DNA of 64,000 bases from Osmia lignaria lignaria (Eukaryota; Arthropoda; Insecta; Hymenoptera; Megachilidae), in contig NW_027478171.1 in NCBI RefSeq assembly GCF_051020975.1, forward strand, positions 3,038,001 to 3,102,000, in the 5' to 3' direction. Below the pieces are notes generated by a model. That model was not told where the DNA came from. It did no database searches and worked only from the letters and a program-made list of their open reading frames with translations. This document shows, piece after piece, positions 36,446-50,246 of this stretch. The position numbers were made by a program, and so were the translations under genes. Numbering within the stretch: the stretch's first letter is position 1; every line of letters begins with the position of its first letter.

Positions 36446-39328
36446 TTGCAGATTCAGCTCAAAGGAACTGGCCTGACGGACATATTTCGAGATATTTCTT
36501 CTTCTTGTTGTTCTTCCTCTGCACAGCTAAGCTGGAAGTGGCATTTGCAGCTCGCAATAGTGCAGAGTTATCTCAAAGAAAGGGGCCACGGTGTTTCTGT
36601 ATCTCTATTATGTTGGTGCGGGTTCGGAACTTTTAAATATCTTGATATATCTCGAGAACTACGCATCTGATCAAAAAATATCATACAACATAAAAAGTAG
36701 GAAACTTAATTCTCTACAAAAAAGGTCTCTTAACATTTTGCCATAGCTCGCTTCGTTTCCGAGATATTTGCAGATTTATCTCAAGGGAAGGGGCCTGACG
36801 GACATATTTCGAGATATTTCTTCTTCTTGTTGTTCTTCTTCTGCACAGCTAAGCTGGAAGTGGCATTTGCGGCTCGCACTAGTGCAGAGTTATCTCAAAG
36901 AAAGGGGCCACGGTGTTTCTGTATCCCTATTATGTTGGTGCGGCTTCGGAACTTTTAAATATCTCGATATATCTCGAAAACTACGCTTCTGATCAAAAAA
37001 TATCATAGAACATAAATTGTAGGAAACAGAATTCTCTACAAAAAAGGTCTCTTAACATTTTGCCATAGCTCGCTTCGTTTCCGAGATATTTGCAGATATA
37101 TCTCAAGGGAAGGGGCCTGACGGACATATTTCGAGATATTTCTTCTTCTTGTTGTTCTTCTTCTGCACAGCTAAGCTGGAAGTGGCATTTGCGGCTCGCA
37201 CTAGTGCAGAGTTATCTCAAAGAAAGGGGCCACGGTGTTTCTGTATCTCTATTATGTTGGTGCGGCTTCGGAACTTTTAAATATCTCGATACATCTCGAA
37301 AACTACGCTTCTGATCAAAAAATATCATAGAACCTAAATTGTAGGAAACATAATTCTCTACAAAAAAGGTGTCTTAACATTTTGCCATAGCTCGCTTCGT
37401 TTCCGAGATATTTGCAGATTTATCTCAAGGGAAGGGGCCTGACGGACATATTTCGAGATATTTCTTCTTCTTGTTGTTCTTCTTCTGCACAGCTAAGCTG
37501 GAAGTGGCATTTGCGGCTCGCACTAGTGCAGAGTTATCTCAAAGAGAGGGGCCACGGTGTTTCTGTATCTCTATTATGTTGGTGCGGCTTCGGAACTTTT
37601 AAATATCTTGATATATCTCGAGAACTACGCATCTGATCAAAAAATATCATAGAAGATAAAAAGTAGGAAACTCAATTCTCTACAAAAAAGGTCTCTTAAC
37701 ATTTTGCCATAGCTCGCTTCGTTTCCGAGATATTTGCAGATTTATCTCAAGGGAAGGGGCCTGACGGACATATTTCGAGATATTTCTTCTTCTTGTTGTT
37801 CTTCTTCTGCACAGCTAAGCTGGAAGTGGCATTTGCGGCTCGCACTAGTGCAGAGTTATCTCAAAGCAAGGGGCCACGGTGTTTCTGTATCCCTATTATG
37901 TTGGTGCGGCTTCGGAACTTTTAAATATCTCGATATATCTCGAAAACTACGCTTCGGATCAAAAAATATCATAGAACATAAATTGTAGGAAACATAATTC
38001 TCTACAAAAAACGTCTCTTAACATTTTGCCATAGCTCGCTTCGTTTCCGAGATATTTGCAGATTCAGCTCAAAGGAACTGGCCTGACGGACATATTTCGA
38101 GATATTTCTTCTTCTTGTTGTTCTTCCTCTGCACAGCTAAGCTGGAAGTGGCATTTGCAGCTCGCAATAGTGCAGAGTTATCTCAAAGAAAGGGGCCACG
38201 GTGTTTCTGTATCTCTATTATGTTGGTGCGGCTTCGGAACTTTTAAATATCTTGATATATCTCGAGAACTACGCATCTGATCAAAAAATATCATAGAACA
38301 TAAAAAGTAGGAAACTTAATTATCTACAAAAGAGGTCTCTTAACATTTTGCCATAGCTCGCTTGGTTTCCGAGATATTTGCAGATTTATCTCAAGGGAAG
38401 GGGCCTGACGGACATATTTCGAGATATTTCTTCTTCTTGTTGTTCTTCTTCTGCACAGCTAAGCTGGAAGTGGCATTTGCGGCTCGCACTAGTGCAGAGT
38501 TATCTCAAAGAAAGGGACCACGGTGTTTCTGTATCTCTATTATGTTGGTGCGGCTTCGGAACTTTTAAATATCTCGATATATCTCGAAAACTACGCTTCT
38601 GATCAAAAAATATCATAGAACATAAATTGTAGGAAACATAATTCTCTACAAAAAAGTTCTCTTAACATTTTGCCATAGCTCGCTTCGTTTCCGAGAGATT
38701 TGCAGATATATCTCAAGGGAAGGGGCCTGACGGACATATTTCGAGATATTTCTTCTTCTTGTTGTTCTTCTTCTGCACAGCTAAGCTGGAAGTGGCATTT
38801 GCGGCTCGCACTAGTGCAGAGTTATCTCAAAGAAAGGGGCCACGGTGTTTCTGTATCCCTATTATGTTGGTGCGGCTTCGGAACTTTTAAATATCTCGAT
38901 ATATCTCGAAAACTACGCTTCTGATCAAAAACTATCATAGAACATAAATTGTAGGAAACTTAATTCTCTACAAAATAGGTCTCTTAACATTTTGCCATAG
39001 CTCTCTTCGTTTCCGAGATATTTGCAGATTTATCTCAAGGGAAGGGGCCTGACGGACATATTTCGAGATATTTCTTCTTCTGCACAGCTAAGCTGGAAGT
39101 GGCATTTGCAGCTCGCAATAGTGCAGAGTTATCTCAAAGAAAGGGGCCACGGTGTTTCTGTATCTCTATTATGTTGGTGCGGCTTCGGAACTTTTAAATA
39201 TCTTGATATATCTCGAGAACTACGCATCTGATCAAAAAATATCATAGAACATAAAAAGTAGGAAACTTAATTCTCTACAAAAAAGGTCTCTTAACATTTT
39301 GCCATAGCTCGCTTCGTTTCCGAGATAT
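36446..39328 (+). repeat. 9-monomer block shared with 45110-47992 (offset 8,664)
   Basis: The order is: class C with GCGGGTTCGG and CATACAACATAAAAAG; type B; CTCGATACATC with AGAACCTAAATTG; AAGAGAGGGG with AGAAGATAAAAAG and AAACTCAATTC; CAAAGCAAGGGG with CTTCGGATC; class C; TTGGTTTCC with AAAGGGACC; GAGAGATTTGC; and the 307-bp copy. The partner repeats all nine in order. Confidence 0.88.
39022..39328 (+). repeat. 307-bp monomer with 15-bp deletion in the TTC tract (1 of 3)
   Basis: The tract at 39071-39081 reads TTTCTTCTTCTGC; the 15 bases that include TTGTTG are missing. The ends of the lost piece are direct TTCTTC-type repeats, as expected for slippage. The loss is in frame for the recurrent open frame (five codons). 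The preceding linker has AAAATAGG and CTCTCTTCG. Confidence 0.95.
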
Positions 39329-39564
39329 TTGCAGATTTATCTCAAGGGAAGGGGCCTGACGGACATATTTCGAGATATTTCTTCTTCTTGTTGTTCTTCC
39401 TCTGCACAGCTAAGCTGGAAGTGGCATTTGCGGCTCGCACTAGTGCAGAGTTATCTCAAAGAAAGGGGCCACGGTGTTTCTGTATCCCTATTATGTTGGT
39501 GCGGCTTCGGAACTTTTAAATATCTCGATATATCTCGAAAACTACGCTTCTGATCAAAAAATAT

Positions 39565-39584
39565 CCTACAACATAAATTGTAGG
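39565..39584. other. Perfect 7-bp hairpin CCTACAA/TTGTAGG in type-B linker variant
   Basis: CCTACAA (39565-39571), loop CATAAA, TTGTAGG (39578-39584). The same hairpin starts at 40209, 43092, 43736, 48229, 51449 and 54991. The usual type-B left arm is CATAGAA, so two changes (A to C, G to C) complete the stem. A copy near 47280 has only the second change (TACAA/TTGTA), a possible intermediate. Some of the copies are block duplicates. Confidence 0.8.
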
Positions 39585-41556
39585 AAACATGATTCTCTAC
39601 AAAAAAGGTCTCTTAACATTTTGCCATAGCTCGCTTCGTTTCCGAGATATTTGCAGATATATCTCAAGGGAAGGGGCCTGACGGACATATTTCGAGATAT
39701 TTCTTCTTCTTGTTGTTCTTCTTCTGCACAGCTAAGCTGGAAGTGGCATTTGCAGCTCGCAATAGTGCAGAGTTATCTCAAAGAAAGGGGCCACGGTGTT
39801 TCTGTGTCTCTATTATGTTGGTGCGGCTTCGGAACTTTTAAATATCTTGATATATCTCGAGAACTACGCATCTGATCAAAAAATATCATAGAACATAAAA
39901 AGTAGGAAACTTAATTCTCTACAAAAAAGGTCTCTTAACATTTTGCCATAGCTCGCTTCGTTTCCGAGATATTTGCAGATTTATCTCAAGGGAAGGGGCC
40001 TGACGGACATATTTCGAGATATTTCTTCTTCTTGTTGTTCTTCCTCTGCACAGCTAAGCTGGAAGTGGCATTTGCGGCTCGCACTAGTGCAGAGTTATCT
40101 CAAAGAAAGGGGCCACGGTGTTTCTGTATCCCTATTATGTTGGTGCGGCTTCGGAACTTTTAAATATCTCGATATATCTCGAAAACTACGCTTCTGATCA
40201 AAAAATATCCTACAACATAAATTGTAGGAAACATAATTCTCTACAAAAAAGGTCTCTTAACATTTTGCCATAGCTCGCTTCGTTTCCGAGATATTTGCAG
40301 ATATATCTCAAGGGAAGGGGCCTGACGGACATATTTCGAGATATTTCTTCTTCTTGTTGTTCTTCTTCTGCACAGCTAAGCTGGAAGTGGCATTTGCGGC
40401 TCGCACTAGTGCAGAGTTATCTCAAAGAAAGGGGCCACGGTGTTTCTGTATCCCTATTATGTTGGTGCGGCTTCGGAACTTTTACATATCTCGATATATC
40501 TCGAAAACTACGCTTCTGATCAAAAAATATCATAGAACATAAATTGTAGGAAACATAATTCTCTATAAACAACGTCTCTTAACATTTTGCCATAGCTCGC
40601 TTCGTTTCCGGGATATTTGCAGATTCAGCTCAAAGGAACTGGCCTGACGGACATATTTCGAGATATTTCTTCTTCTTGTTGTTCTTCCTCTGCACAGCTA
40701 AGCTGGAAGTGGCATTTGCAGCTCACAATAGTGCAGAGTTATCTCAAAGAAAGGGGCCACGGTGTTTCTGTATCTCTATTATGTTGGTGCGGCTTCGGAA
40801 CTTTTAAATATCTCGATATATCTCGAAAACTACGCTTCTGATCAAAAAATATCCAAGAACATAAATTGTAGGAAACATAATTCTCTACAACAAAGGTCTC
40901 TTAACATTTTGCCATAGCTCGCTTCGTTTCCGAGATATTTGCAGATATATCTCAAGGGAAGGGGCCTGACGGACATATTTCGAGATATTTCTTCTTCTTG
41001 TTGTTCTTCTTCTGCACAGCTAAGCTGGAAGTGGCATTTGCGGCTCGCACTAGTGCAGAGTTATCTCAAAGAAAGGGGCCACGGTGTTTCTGTATCCCTA
41101 TTATGTTGGTGCGGCTTCGGAACTTTTAAATATCTCGATATATCTCGAAAACTACGCTTCTGATCAAAAACTATCATAGAACATAAATTGTAGGAAACTT
41201 AATTCTCTACAAAATAGGTCTCTTAACATTTTGCCATAGCTCTCTTCGTTTCCGAGATATTTGCAGATTTATCTCAAGGGAAGGGGCCTGACGGACATAT
41301 TTCGAGATATTTCTTCTTCTTGTTGTTCTTCTTCTGCACAGCTAAGCTGGAAGTGGCATTTGCAGCTCGCAATAGTGCAGAGTTATCTCAAAGAAAGGGG
41401 CCACGGTGTTTCTGTATCCCTATTATGTTGGTGCGGCTTCGGAACTTTTAAATATCTCGATATATCTCGAAAACTACGCTTCTGATCAAAAAATATCATA
41501 GAACATAAATTGTAGGAAACATAATTCTCTATAAACAACGTCTCTTAACATTTTGC

Positions 41557-44500
41557 CATAGCTCGCTTCGTTTCCGAGATATTTGCAGATTCAGCTCAAA
41601 GGAACTGGCCTGACGGACATATTTCGAGATATTTCTTCTTCTTGTTGTTCTTCCTCTGCACAGCTAAGCTGGAAGTGGCATTTGCAGCTCGCAATAGTGC
41701 AGAGTTATCTCAAAGAAAGGGGCCACGGTGTTTCTGTATCTCTATTATGTTGGTGCGGCTTCGGAACTTTTAAATATCTTGATATATCTCGAGAACTACG
41801 CATCTGATCAAAAAATATCATAGAACATAAAAAGTAGGAAACTTAATTATCTACAAAAGAGGTCTCTTAACATTTTGCCATAGCTCGCTTGGTTTCCGAG
41901 ATATTTGCAGATTTATCTCAAGGGAAGGGGCCTGACGGACATATTTCGAGATATTTCTTCTTCTTGTTGTTCTTCTTCTGCACAGCTAAGCTGGAAGTGG
42001 CATTTGCGGCTCGCACTAGTGCAGAGTTATCTCAAAGAAAGGGACCACGGTGTTTCTGTATCTCTATTATGTTGGTGCGGCTTCGGAACTTTTAAATATC
42101 TCGATATATCTCGAAAACTACGCTTCTGATCAAAAAATATCATAGAACATAAATTGTAGGAAACATAATTCTCTACAAAAAAGTTCTCTTAACATTTTGC
42201 CATAGCTCGCTTCGTTTCCGAGAGATTTGCAGATATATCTCAAGGGAAGGGGCCTGACGGACATATTTCGAGATATTTCTTCTTCTTGTTGTTCTTCTTC
42301 TGCACAGCTAAGCTGGAAGTGGCATTTGCGGCTCGCACTAGTGCAGAGTTATCTCAAAGAAAGGGGCCACGGTGTTTCTGTATCCCTATTATGTTGGTGC
42401 GGCTTCGGAACTTTTAAATATCTCGATATATCTCGAAAACTACGCTTCTGATCAAAAACTATCATAGAACATAAATTGTAGGAAACTTAATTCTCTACAA
42501 AATAGGTCTCTTAACATTTTGCCATAGCTCTCTTCGTTTCCGAGATATTTGCAGATTTATCTCAAGGGAAGGGGCCTGACGGACATATTTCGAGATATTT
42601 CTTCTTCTGCACAGCTAAGCTGGAAGTGGCATTTGCAGCTCGCAATAGTGCAGAGTTATCTCAAAGAAAGGGGCCACGGTGTTTCTGTATCTCTATTATG
42701 TTGGTGCGGCTTCGGAACTTTTAAATATCTTGATATATCTCGAGAACTACGCATCTGATCAAAAAATATCATAGAACATAAAAAGTAGGAAACTTAATTC
42801 TCTACAAAAAAGGTCTCTTAACATTTTGCCATAGCTCGCTTCGTTTCCGAGATATTTGCAGATTTATCTCAAGGGAAGGGGCCTGACGGACATATTTCGA
42901 GATATTTCTTCTTCTTGTTGTTCTTCCTCTGCACAGCTAAGCTGGAAGTGGCATTTGCGGCTCGCACTAGTGCAGAGTTATCTCAAAGAAAGGGGCCACG
43001 GTGTTTCTGTATCCCTATTATGTTGGTGCGGCTTCGGAACTTTTAAATATCTCGATATATCTCGAAAACTACGCTTCTGATCAAAAAATATCCTACAACA
43101 TAAATTGTAGGAAACATAATTCTCTACAAAAAAGGTCTCTTAACATTTTGCCATAGCTCGCTTCGTTTCCGAGATATTTGCAGATATATCTCAAGGGAAG
43201 GGGCCTGACGGACATATTTCGAGATATTTCTTCTTCTTGTTGTTCTTCTTCTGCACAGCTAAGCTGGAAGTGGCATTTGCAGCTCGCAATAGTGCAGAGT
43301 TATCTCAAAGAAAGGGGCCACGGTGTTTCTGTGTCTCTATTATGTTGGTGCGGCTTCGGAACTTTTAAATATCTTGATATATCTCGAGAACTACGCATCT
43401 GATCAAAAAATATCATAGAACATAAAAAGTAGGAAACTTAATTCTCTACAAAAAAGGTCTCTTAACATTTTGCCATAGCTCGCTTCGTTTCCGAGATATT
43501 TGCAGATGTATCTCAAGGGAAGGGGCCTGACGGACATATTTCGAGATATTTCTTCTTCTTGTTGTTCTTCCTCTGCACAGCTAAGCTGGAAGTGGCATTT
43601 GCGGCTCGCACTAGTGCAGAGTTATCTCAAAGAAAGGGGCCACGGTGTTTCTGTATCCCTATTATGTTGGTGCGGCTTCGGAACTTTTAAATATCTCGAT
43701 ATATCTCGAAAACTACGCTTCTGATCAAAAAATATCCTACAACATAAATTGTAGGAAACATAATTCTCTACAAAAAAGGTCTCTTAACATTTTGCCATAG
43801 CTCGCTTCGTTTCCGAGATATTTGCAGATATATCTCAAGGGAAGGGGCCTGACGGACATATTTCGAGATATTTCTTCTTCTTGTTGTTCTTCTTCTGCAC
43901 AGCTAAGCTGGAAGTGGCATTTGCGGCTCGCACTAGTGCAGAGTTATCTCAAAGAAAGGGGCCACGGTGTTTCTGTATCCCTATTATGTTGGTGCGGCTT
44001 CGGAACTTTTAAATATCTCGATATATCTCGAAAACTACGCTTCTGATCAAAAAATATCATAGAACATAAATTGTAGGAAACATAATTCTCTATAAACAAC
44101 GTCTCTTAACATTTTGCCATAGCTCGCTTCGTTTCCGAGATATTTGCAGATTCAGCTCAAAGGAACTGGCCTGACGGACATATTTCGAGATATTTCTTCT
44201 TCTTGTTGTTCTTCCTCTGCACAGCTAAGCTGGAAGTGGCATTTGCAGCTCACAATAGTGCAGAGTTATCTCAAAGAAAGGGGCCACGGTGTTTCTGTAT
44301 CTCTATTATGTTGGTGCGGCTTCGGAACTTTTAAATATCTCGATATATCTCGAAAACTACGCTTCTGATCAAAAAATATCCAAGAACATAAATTGTAGGA
44401 AACATAATTCTCTACAACAAAGGTCTCTTAACATTTTGCCATAGCTCGCTTCGTTTCCGAGATATTTGCAGATATATCTCAAGGGAAGGGGCCTGACGGA

Positions 44501-45083
44501 CATATTTCGAGATATTTCTTCTTCTTGTTGTTCTTCTTCTGCACAGCTAAGCTGGAAGTGGCATTTGCGGCTCGCACTAGTGCAGAGTTATCTCAAAGAA
44601 AGGGGCCACGGTGTTTCTGTATCCCTATTATGTTGGTGCGGCTTCGGAACTTTTAAATATCTCGATATATCTCGAAAACTACGCTTCTGATCAAAAACTA
44701 TCATAGAACATAAATTGTAGGAAACTTAATTCTCTACAAAATAGGTCTCTTAACATTTTGCCATAGCTCTCTTCGTTTCCGAGATATTTGCAGATTTATC
44801 TCAAGGGAAGGGGCCTGACGGACATATTTCGAGATATTTCTTCTTCTTGTTGTTCTTCTTCTGCACAGCTAAGCTGGAAGTGGCATTTGCAGCTCGCAAT
44901 AGTGCAGAGTTATCTCAAAGAAAGGGGCCACGGTGTTTCTGTATCCCTATTATGTTGGTGCGGCTTCGGAACTTTTAAATATCTCGATATATCTCGAAAA
45001 CTACGCTTCTGATCAAAAAATATCATAGAACATAAATTGTAGGAAACATAATTCTCTATAAACAACGTCTCTTAACATTTTGC
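41557..45083 (+). repeat. 11-monomer higher-order unit (3,527 bp), copy 2
   Basis: Tandem partner of 38030-41556. The match continues into the next class-C monomer until GCGGGTTCGG near 45284 replaces GCGGCTTCGG. A third, shortened version (46720-48636) has the same start order but lacks two monomers after the 307-bp copy and its neighbour. Confidence 0.92.
42549..42855 (+). repeat. 307-bp monomer with 15-bp deletion (2 of 3)
   Basis: Same deletion and same flanking monomers as at 39022, 3,527 bases downstream, so it was copied with the 11-monomer unit rather than arising again. Confidence 0.95.
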
Positions 45084-45109
45084 CATAGCTCGCTTCGTTT
45101 CCGAGATAT

Positions 45110-47992
45110 TTGCAGATTCAGCTCAAAGGAACTGGCCTGACGGACATATTTCGAGATATTTCTTCTTCTTGTTGTTCTTCCTCTGCACAGCTAAGCTGGA
45201 AGTGGCATTTGCAGCTCGCAATAGTGCAGAGTTATCTCAAAGAAAGGGGCCACGGTGTTTCTGTATCTCTATTATGTTGGTGCGGGTTCGGAACTTTTAA
45301 ATATCTTGATATATCTCGAGAACTACGCATCTGATCAGAAAATATCATACAACATAAAAAGTAGGAAACTTAATTCTCTACAAAAAAGGTCTCTTAACAT
45401 TTTGCCATAGCTCGCTTCGTTTCCGAGATATTTGCAGATTTATCTCAAGGGAAGGGGCCTGACGGACATATTTCGAGATATTTCTTCTTCTTGTTGTTCT
45501 TCTTCTGCACAGCTAAGCTGGAAGTGGCATTTGCGGCTCGCACTAGTGCAGAGTTATCTCAAAGAAAGGGGCCACGGTGTTTCTGTATCCCTATTATGTT
45601 GGTGCGGCTTCGGAACTTTTAAATATCTCGATATATCTCGAAAACTACGCTTCTGATCAAAAAATATCATAGAACATAAATTGTAGGAAACAGAATTCTC
45701 TACAAAAAAGGTCTCTTAACATTTTGCCATAGCTCGCTTCGTTTCCGAGATATTTGCAGATATATCTCAAGGGAAGGGGCCTGACGGACATATTTCGAGA
45801 TATTTCTTCTTCTTGTTGTTCTTCTTCTGCACAGCTAAGCTGGAAGTGGCATTTGCGGCTCGCACTAGTGCAGAGTTATCTCAAAGAAAGGGGCCACGGT
45901 GTTTCTGTATCTCTATTATGTTGGTGCGGCTTCGGAACTTTTAAATATCTCGATACATCTCGAAAACTACGCTTCTGATCAAAAAATATCATAGAACCTA
46001 AATTGTAGGAAACATAATTCTCTACAAAAAAGGTGTCTTAACATTTTGCCATAGCTCGCTTCGTTTCCGAGATATTTGCAGATTTATCTCAAGGGAAGGG
46101 GCCTGACGGACATATTTCGAGATATTTCTCCTTCTTGTTGTTCTTCTTCTGCACAGCTAAGCTGGAAGTGGCATTGGCGGCTCGCACTAGTGCAGAGTTA
46201 TCTCAAAGAGAGGGGCCACGGTGTTTCTGTATCTCTATTATGTTGGTGCGGCTTCGGAACTTTTAAATATCTTGATATATCTCGAGAACTACGCATCTGA
46301 TCAAAAAATATCATAGAAGATAAAAAGTAGGAAACTCAATTCTCTACAAAAAAGGTCTCTTAACATTTTGCCATAGCTCGCTTCGTTTCCGAGATATTTG
46401 CAGATTTATCTCAAGGGTAGGGGCCTGACGGACATATTTCGAGATATTTCTTCTTCTTGTTGTTCTTCTTCTGCACAGCTAAGCTGGAAGTGGCATTTGC
46501 GGCTCGCACTAGTGCAGAGTTATCTCAAAGCAAGGGGCCACGGTGTTTCTGTATCCCTATTATGTTGGTGCGGCTTCGGAACTTTTAAATATCTCGATAT
46601 ATCTCGAAAACTACGCTTCGGATCAAAAAATATCATAGAACATAAATTGTAGGAAACATAATTCTCTACAAAAAACGTCTCTTAACATTTTGCCATAGCT
46701 CGCTTCGTTTCCGAGATATTTGCAGATTCAGCTCAAAGGAACTGGCCTGACGGACATATTTCGAGATATTTCTTCTTCTTGTTGTTCTTCCTCTGCACAG
46801 CTAAGCTGGAAGTGGCATTTGCAGCTCGCAATAGTGCAGAGTTATCTCAAAGAAAGGGGCCACGGTGTTTCTGTATCTCTATTATGTTGGTGCGGCTTCG
46901 GAACTTTTAAATATCTTGATATATCTCGAGAACTACGCATCTGATCAAAAAATATCATAGAACATAAAAAGTAGGAAACTTAATTATCTACAAAAGAGGT
47001 CTCTTAACATTTTGCCATAGCTCGCTTGGTTTCCGAGATATTTGCAGATTTATCTCAAGGGAAGGGGCCTGACGGACATATTTCGAGATATTTCTTCTTC
47101 TTGTTGTTCTTCTTCTGCACAGCTAAGCTGGAAGTGGCATTTGCGGCTCGCACTAGTGCAGAGTTATCTCAAAGAAAGGGACCACGGTGTTTCTGTATCT
47201 CTATTATGTTGGTGCGGCTTCGGAACTTTTAAATATCTCGATATATCTCGAAAACTACGCTTCTGATCAAAAAATATCATACAACATAAATTGTAGGAAA
47301 CATAATTCTCTACAAAAAAGTTCTCTTAACATTTTGCCATAGCTCGCTTCGTTTCCGAGAGATTTGCAGATATATCTCAAGGGAAGGGGCCTGACGGACA
47401 TATTTCGAGATATTTCTTCTTCTTGTTGTTCTTCTTCTGCACAGCTAAGCTGGAAGTGGCATTTGCGGCTCGCACTAGTGCAGAGTTATCTCAAAGAAAG
47501 GGGCCACGGTGTTTCTGTATCCCTATTATGTTGGTGCGGCTTCGGAACTTTTAAATATCTCGATATATCTCGAAAACTACGCTTCTGATCAAAAACTATC
47601 ATAGAACATAAATTGTAGGAAACTTAATTCTCTACAAAATAGGTCTCTTAACATTTTGCCATAGCTCTCTTCGTTTCCGAGATATTTGCAGATTTATCTC
47701 AAGGGAAGGGGCCTGACGGACATATTTCGAGATATTTCTTCTTCTGCACAGCTAAGCTGGAAGTGGCATTTGCAGCTCGCAATAGTGCAGAGTTATCTCA
47801 AAGAAAGGGGCCACGGTGTTTCTGTATCTCTATTATGTTGGTGCGGCTTCGGAACTTTTAAATATCTTGATATATCTCGAGAACTACGCATCTGATCAAA
47901 AAATATCATAGAACATAAAAAGTAGGAAACTTAATTCTCTACAAAAAAGGTCTCTTAACATTTTGCCATAGCTCGCTTCGTTTCCGAGATAT
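45110..47992 (+). repeat. 9-monomer block shared with 36446-39328
   Basis: Partner of 36446-39328. Differences noticed: GATCAGAAAA near 45335, TTTCTCCTTC and GCATTGGCGG in the monomer at 46076, AGGGTAGGGG near 46427, and CATACAAC near 47280. Confidence 0.88.
47686..47992 (+). repeat. 307-bp monomer with 15-bp deletion (3 of 3)
   Basis: Same deletion, at the end of the 9-monomer block shared with 36446-39328. The four monomers before it (46398-47364) are the same as those before 39022. Confidence 0.95.
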
Positions 47993-48636
47993 TTGCAGAT
48001 TTATCTCAAGGGAAGGGGCCTGACGGACATATTTCGAGATATTTCTTCTTCTTGTTGTTCTTCCTCTGCACAGCTAAGCTGGAAGTGGCATTTGCGGCTC
48101 GCACTAGTGCAGAGTTATCTCAAAGAAAGGGGCCACGGTGTTTCTGTATCCCTATTATGTTGGTGCGGCTTCGGAACTTTTAAATATCTCGATATATCTC
48201 GAAAACTACGCTTCTGATCAAAAAATATCCTACAACATAAATTGTAGGAAACATAATTCTCTACAAAAAAGGTCTCTTAACATTTTGCCATAGCTCGCTT
48301 CGTTTCCAAGATATTTGCAGATATATCTCAAGGGAAGGGGCCTGACGGACATATTTCGAGATATTTCTTCTTCTTGTTGTTCTTCTTCTGCACAGCTAAG
48401 CTGGAAGTGGCATTTGCGGCTCGCACTAGTGCAGAGTTATCTCAAAGAAAGGGGCCACGGTGTTTCTGTATCCCTATTATGTTGGTGCGGTTTCGGAACT
48501 TTTAAATATCTCGATATATCTCGAAAACTACGCTTCTGATCAAAAAATATCATAGAACATAAATTGTAGGAAACATAATGCTCTATAAACAACGTCTCTT
48601 AACATTTTGCCATAGCTCGCTTCGTTTCCGAGATAT

Positions 48637-50246
48637 TTGCAGATTCAGCTCAAAGGAACTGGCCTGACGGACATATTTCGAGATATTTCTTCTTCTTGTT
48701 GTTCTTCCTCTGCACAGCTAAGCTGGAAGTGGCATTTGCAGCTCGCAATAGTGCAGAGTTATCTCAAAGAAAGGGGCCACGGTGTTTCTGTATCTCTATT
48801 ATGTTGGTGCGGCTTCGGAACTTTTAAATATCTCGATATATCTCGAAAACTACGCTTCTGATCAAAAAATATCCAAGAACATAAATTGTAGGAAACATAA
48901 TTCTCTACAAAAAAGGTCTCTTAACATTTTGCCATAGCTCGCTTCGTTTCCGAGATATTTGCAGATATATCTCAAGGGAAGGGGCCTGACGGACATATTT
49001 CGAGATATTTCTTCTTCTTGTTGTTCTTCTTCTGCACAGCTAAGCTGGAAGTGGCATTTGCGGCTCGCACTAGTGCAGAGTTATCTCAAAGAAAGGGGCC
49101 ACGGTGTTTCTGTATCCCTATTATGTTGGTGCGGCTTCGGAACTTTTAAATATCTCGATATATCTCGAAAACTACGCTTCTGATCAAAAACTATCATAGA
49201 ACATAAATTGTAGGAAACTTAATTCTCTACAAAATAGGTCTCTTAACATTTTGCCATAGCTCTCTTCGTTTCCGAGATATTTGCAGATTTATCTCAAGGG
49301 AAGGGGCCTGACGGACATATTTCGAGATATTTCTTCTTCTTGTTGTTCTTCTTCTGCACAGCTAAGCTGGAAGTGGCATTTGCAGCTCGCAATAGTGCAG
49401 AGTTATCTCAAAGAAAGGGGCCACGGTGTTTCTGTATCTCTATTATGTTGGTGCGGCTTCGGAACTTTTAAATATCTTGATATATCTCGAGAACTACGCA
49501 TCTGATCAAAAAATATCATAGAACATAAAAAGTAGGAAACTTAATTCTCTACAAAAAAGGTCTCTTAACATTTTGCCATAGCTCGCTTCGTTTCCGAGAT
49601 ATTTGCAGATTTATCTCAAGGGAAGGGGCCTGACGGACATATTTCGAGATATTTCTTCTTCTTGTTGTTCTTCCTCTGCACAGCTAAGCTGGAAGTGGCA
49701 TTTGCGGCTCGCACTAGTGCAGAGTTATCTCAAAGAAAGGGGCCACGGTGTTTCTGTATCTCTATTATGTTGGTGCGGCTTCGGAACTTTTAAATATCTC
49801 GATATATCTCGAAAACTACGCTTCTGATCAAAAAATATCATAGAACATAAATTGTAGGAAACATAATTCTCTACAAAAAAGGTCTCTTAACATTTTGCCA
49901 TAGCTCGCTTCGTTTCCGAGATATTTGCAGATATATCTCAAGGGAAGGGGCCTGACGGACATATTTCGAGATATTTCTTCTTCTTGTTGTTCTTCTTCTG
50001 CACAGCTAAGCTGGAAGTGGCATTTGCGGCTCGCACTAGTGCAGAGTTATCTCAAAGAAAGGGGCCACGGTGTTTCTGTATCCCTATTATGTTGGTGCGG
50101 CTTCGGAACTTTTAAATATCTCGATATATCTCGAAAACTACGCTTCTGATCAAAAAATATCATAGAACATAAATTGTAGGAAACATAATTCTCTATAAAC
50201 AACGTCTCTTAACATTTTGCCATAGCTCGCTTCGTTTCCGAGATAT
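48637..50246 (+). repeat. Linking stretch between the two 11-monomer systems
   Basis: Class C at 48637 is followed by type B, a CTCTCTTCG copy, and type-B copies at 49603 and 49925. It resembles parts of the 40.6-41.6 kb order, but with the undeleted form (49281) and substitutions. The linker before 48637 has ATAATGCTC. It leads into the next higher-order unit. Confidence 0.6.

Larger units (their letters stand above)
38030..41556 (+). repeat. 11-monomer higher-order unit (3,527 bp), copy 1
   Basis: Ten 322-bp monomers and one 307-bp monomer, followed directly by a second copy. Monomers include class C (38056, 40617), TTGGTTTCC with AAAGGGACC, GAGAGATTTGC, the 15-bp deletion, two CCTACAAC hairpin copies and GTGTCTCTAT. 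Differences seen against copy 2 are G39591/A43118, T39981/G43508, C40485/A44012 and G40611/A44138, roughly 99.9% identity. Exact edges are uncertain by some tens of bases. Confidence 0.92.

Noticed and set aside
36446..36767. RNA polymerase III internal promoter or tRNA-derived unit
   Set aside because: GGGTTCGGAAC in some class-C copies, followed by TTTT, vaguely recalls a B box, but it departs from the consensus, most monomers have GGCTTCGG, and there is no convincing A box or tRNA fold.
10992..47232. 68-codon frames starting in the linker (for example 10992-11198, 33854-34060, 47026-47232)
   Set aside because: Created by CTTCG to CTTGG, which makes a TTG. Same repeat sequence in another frame.
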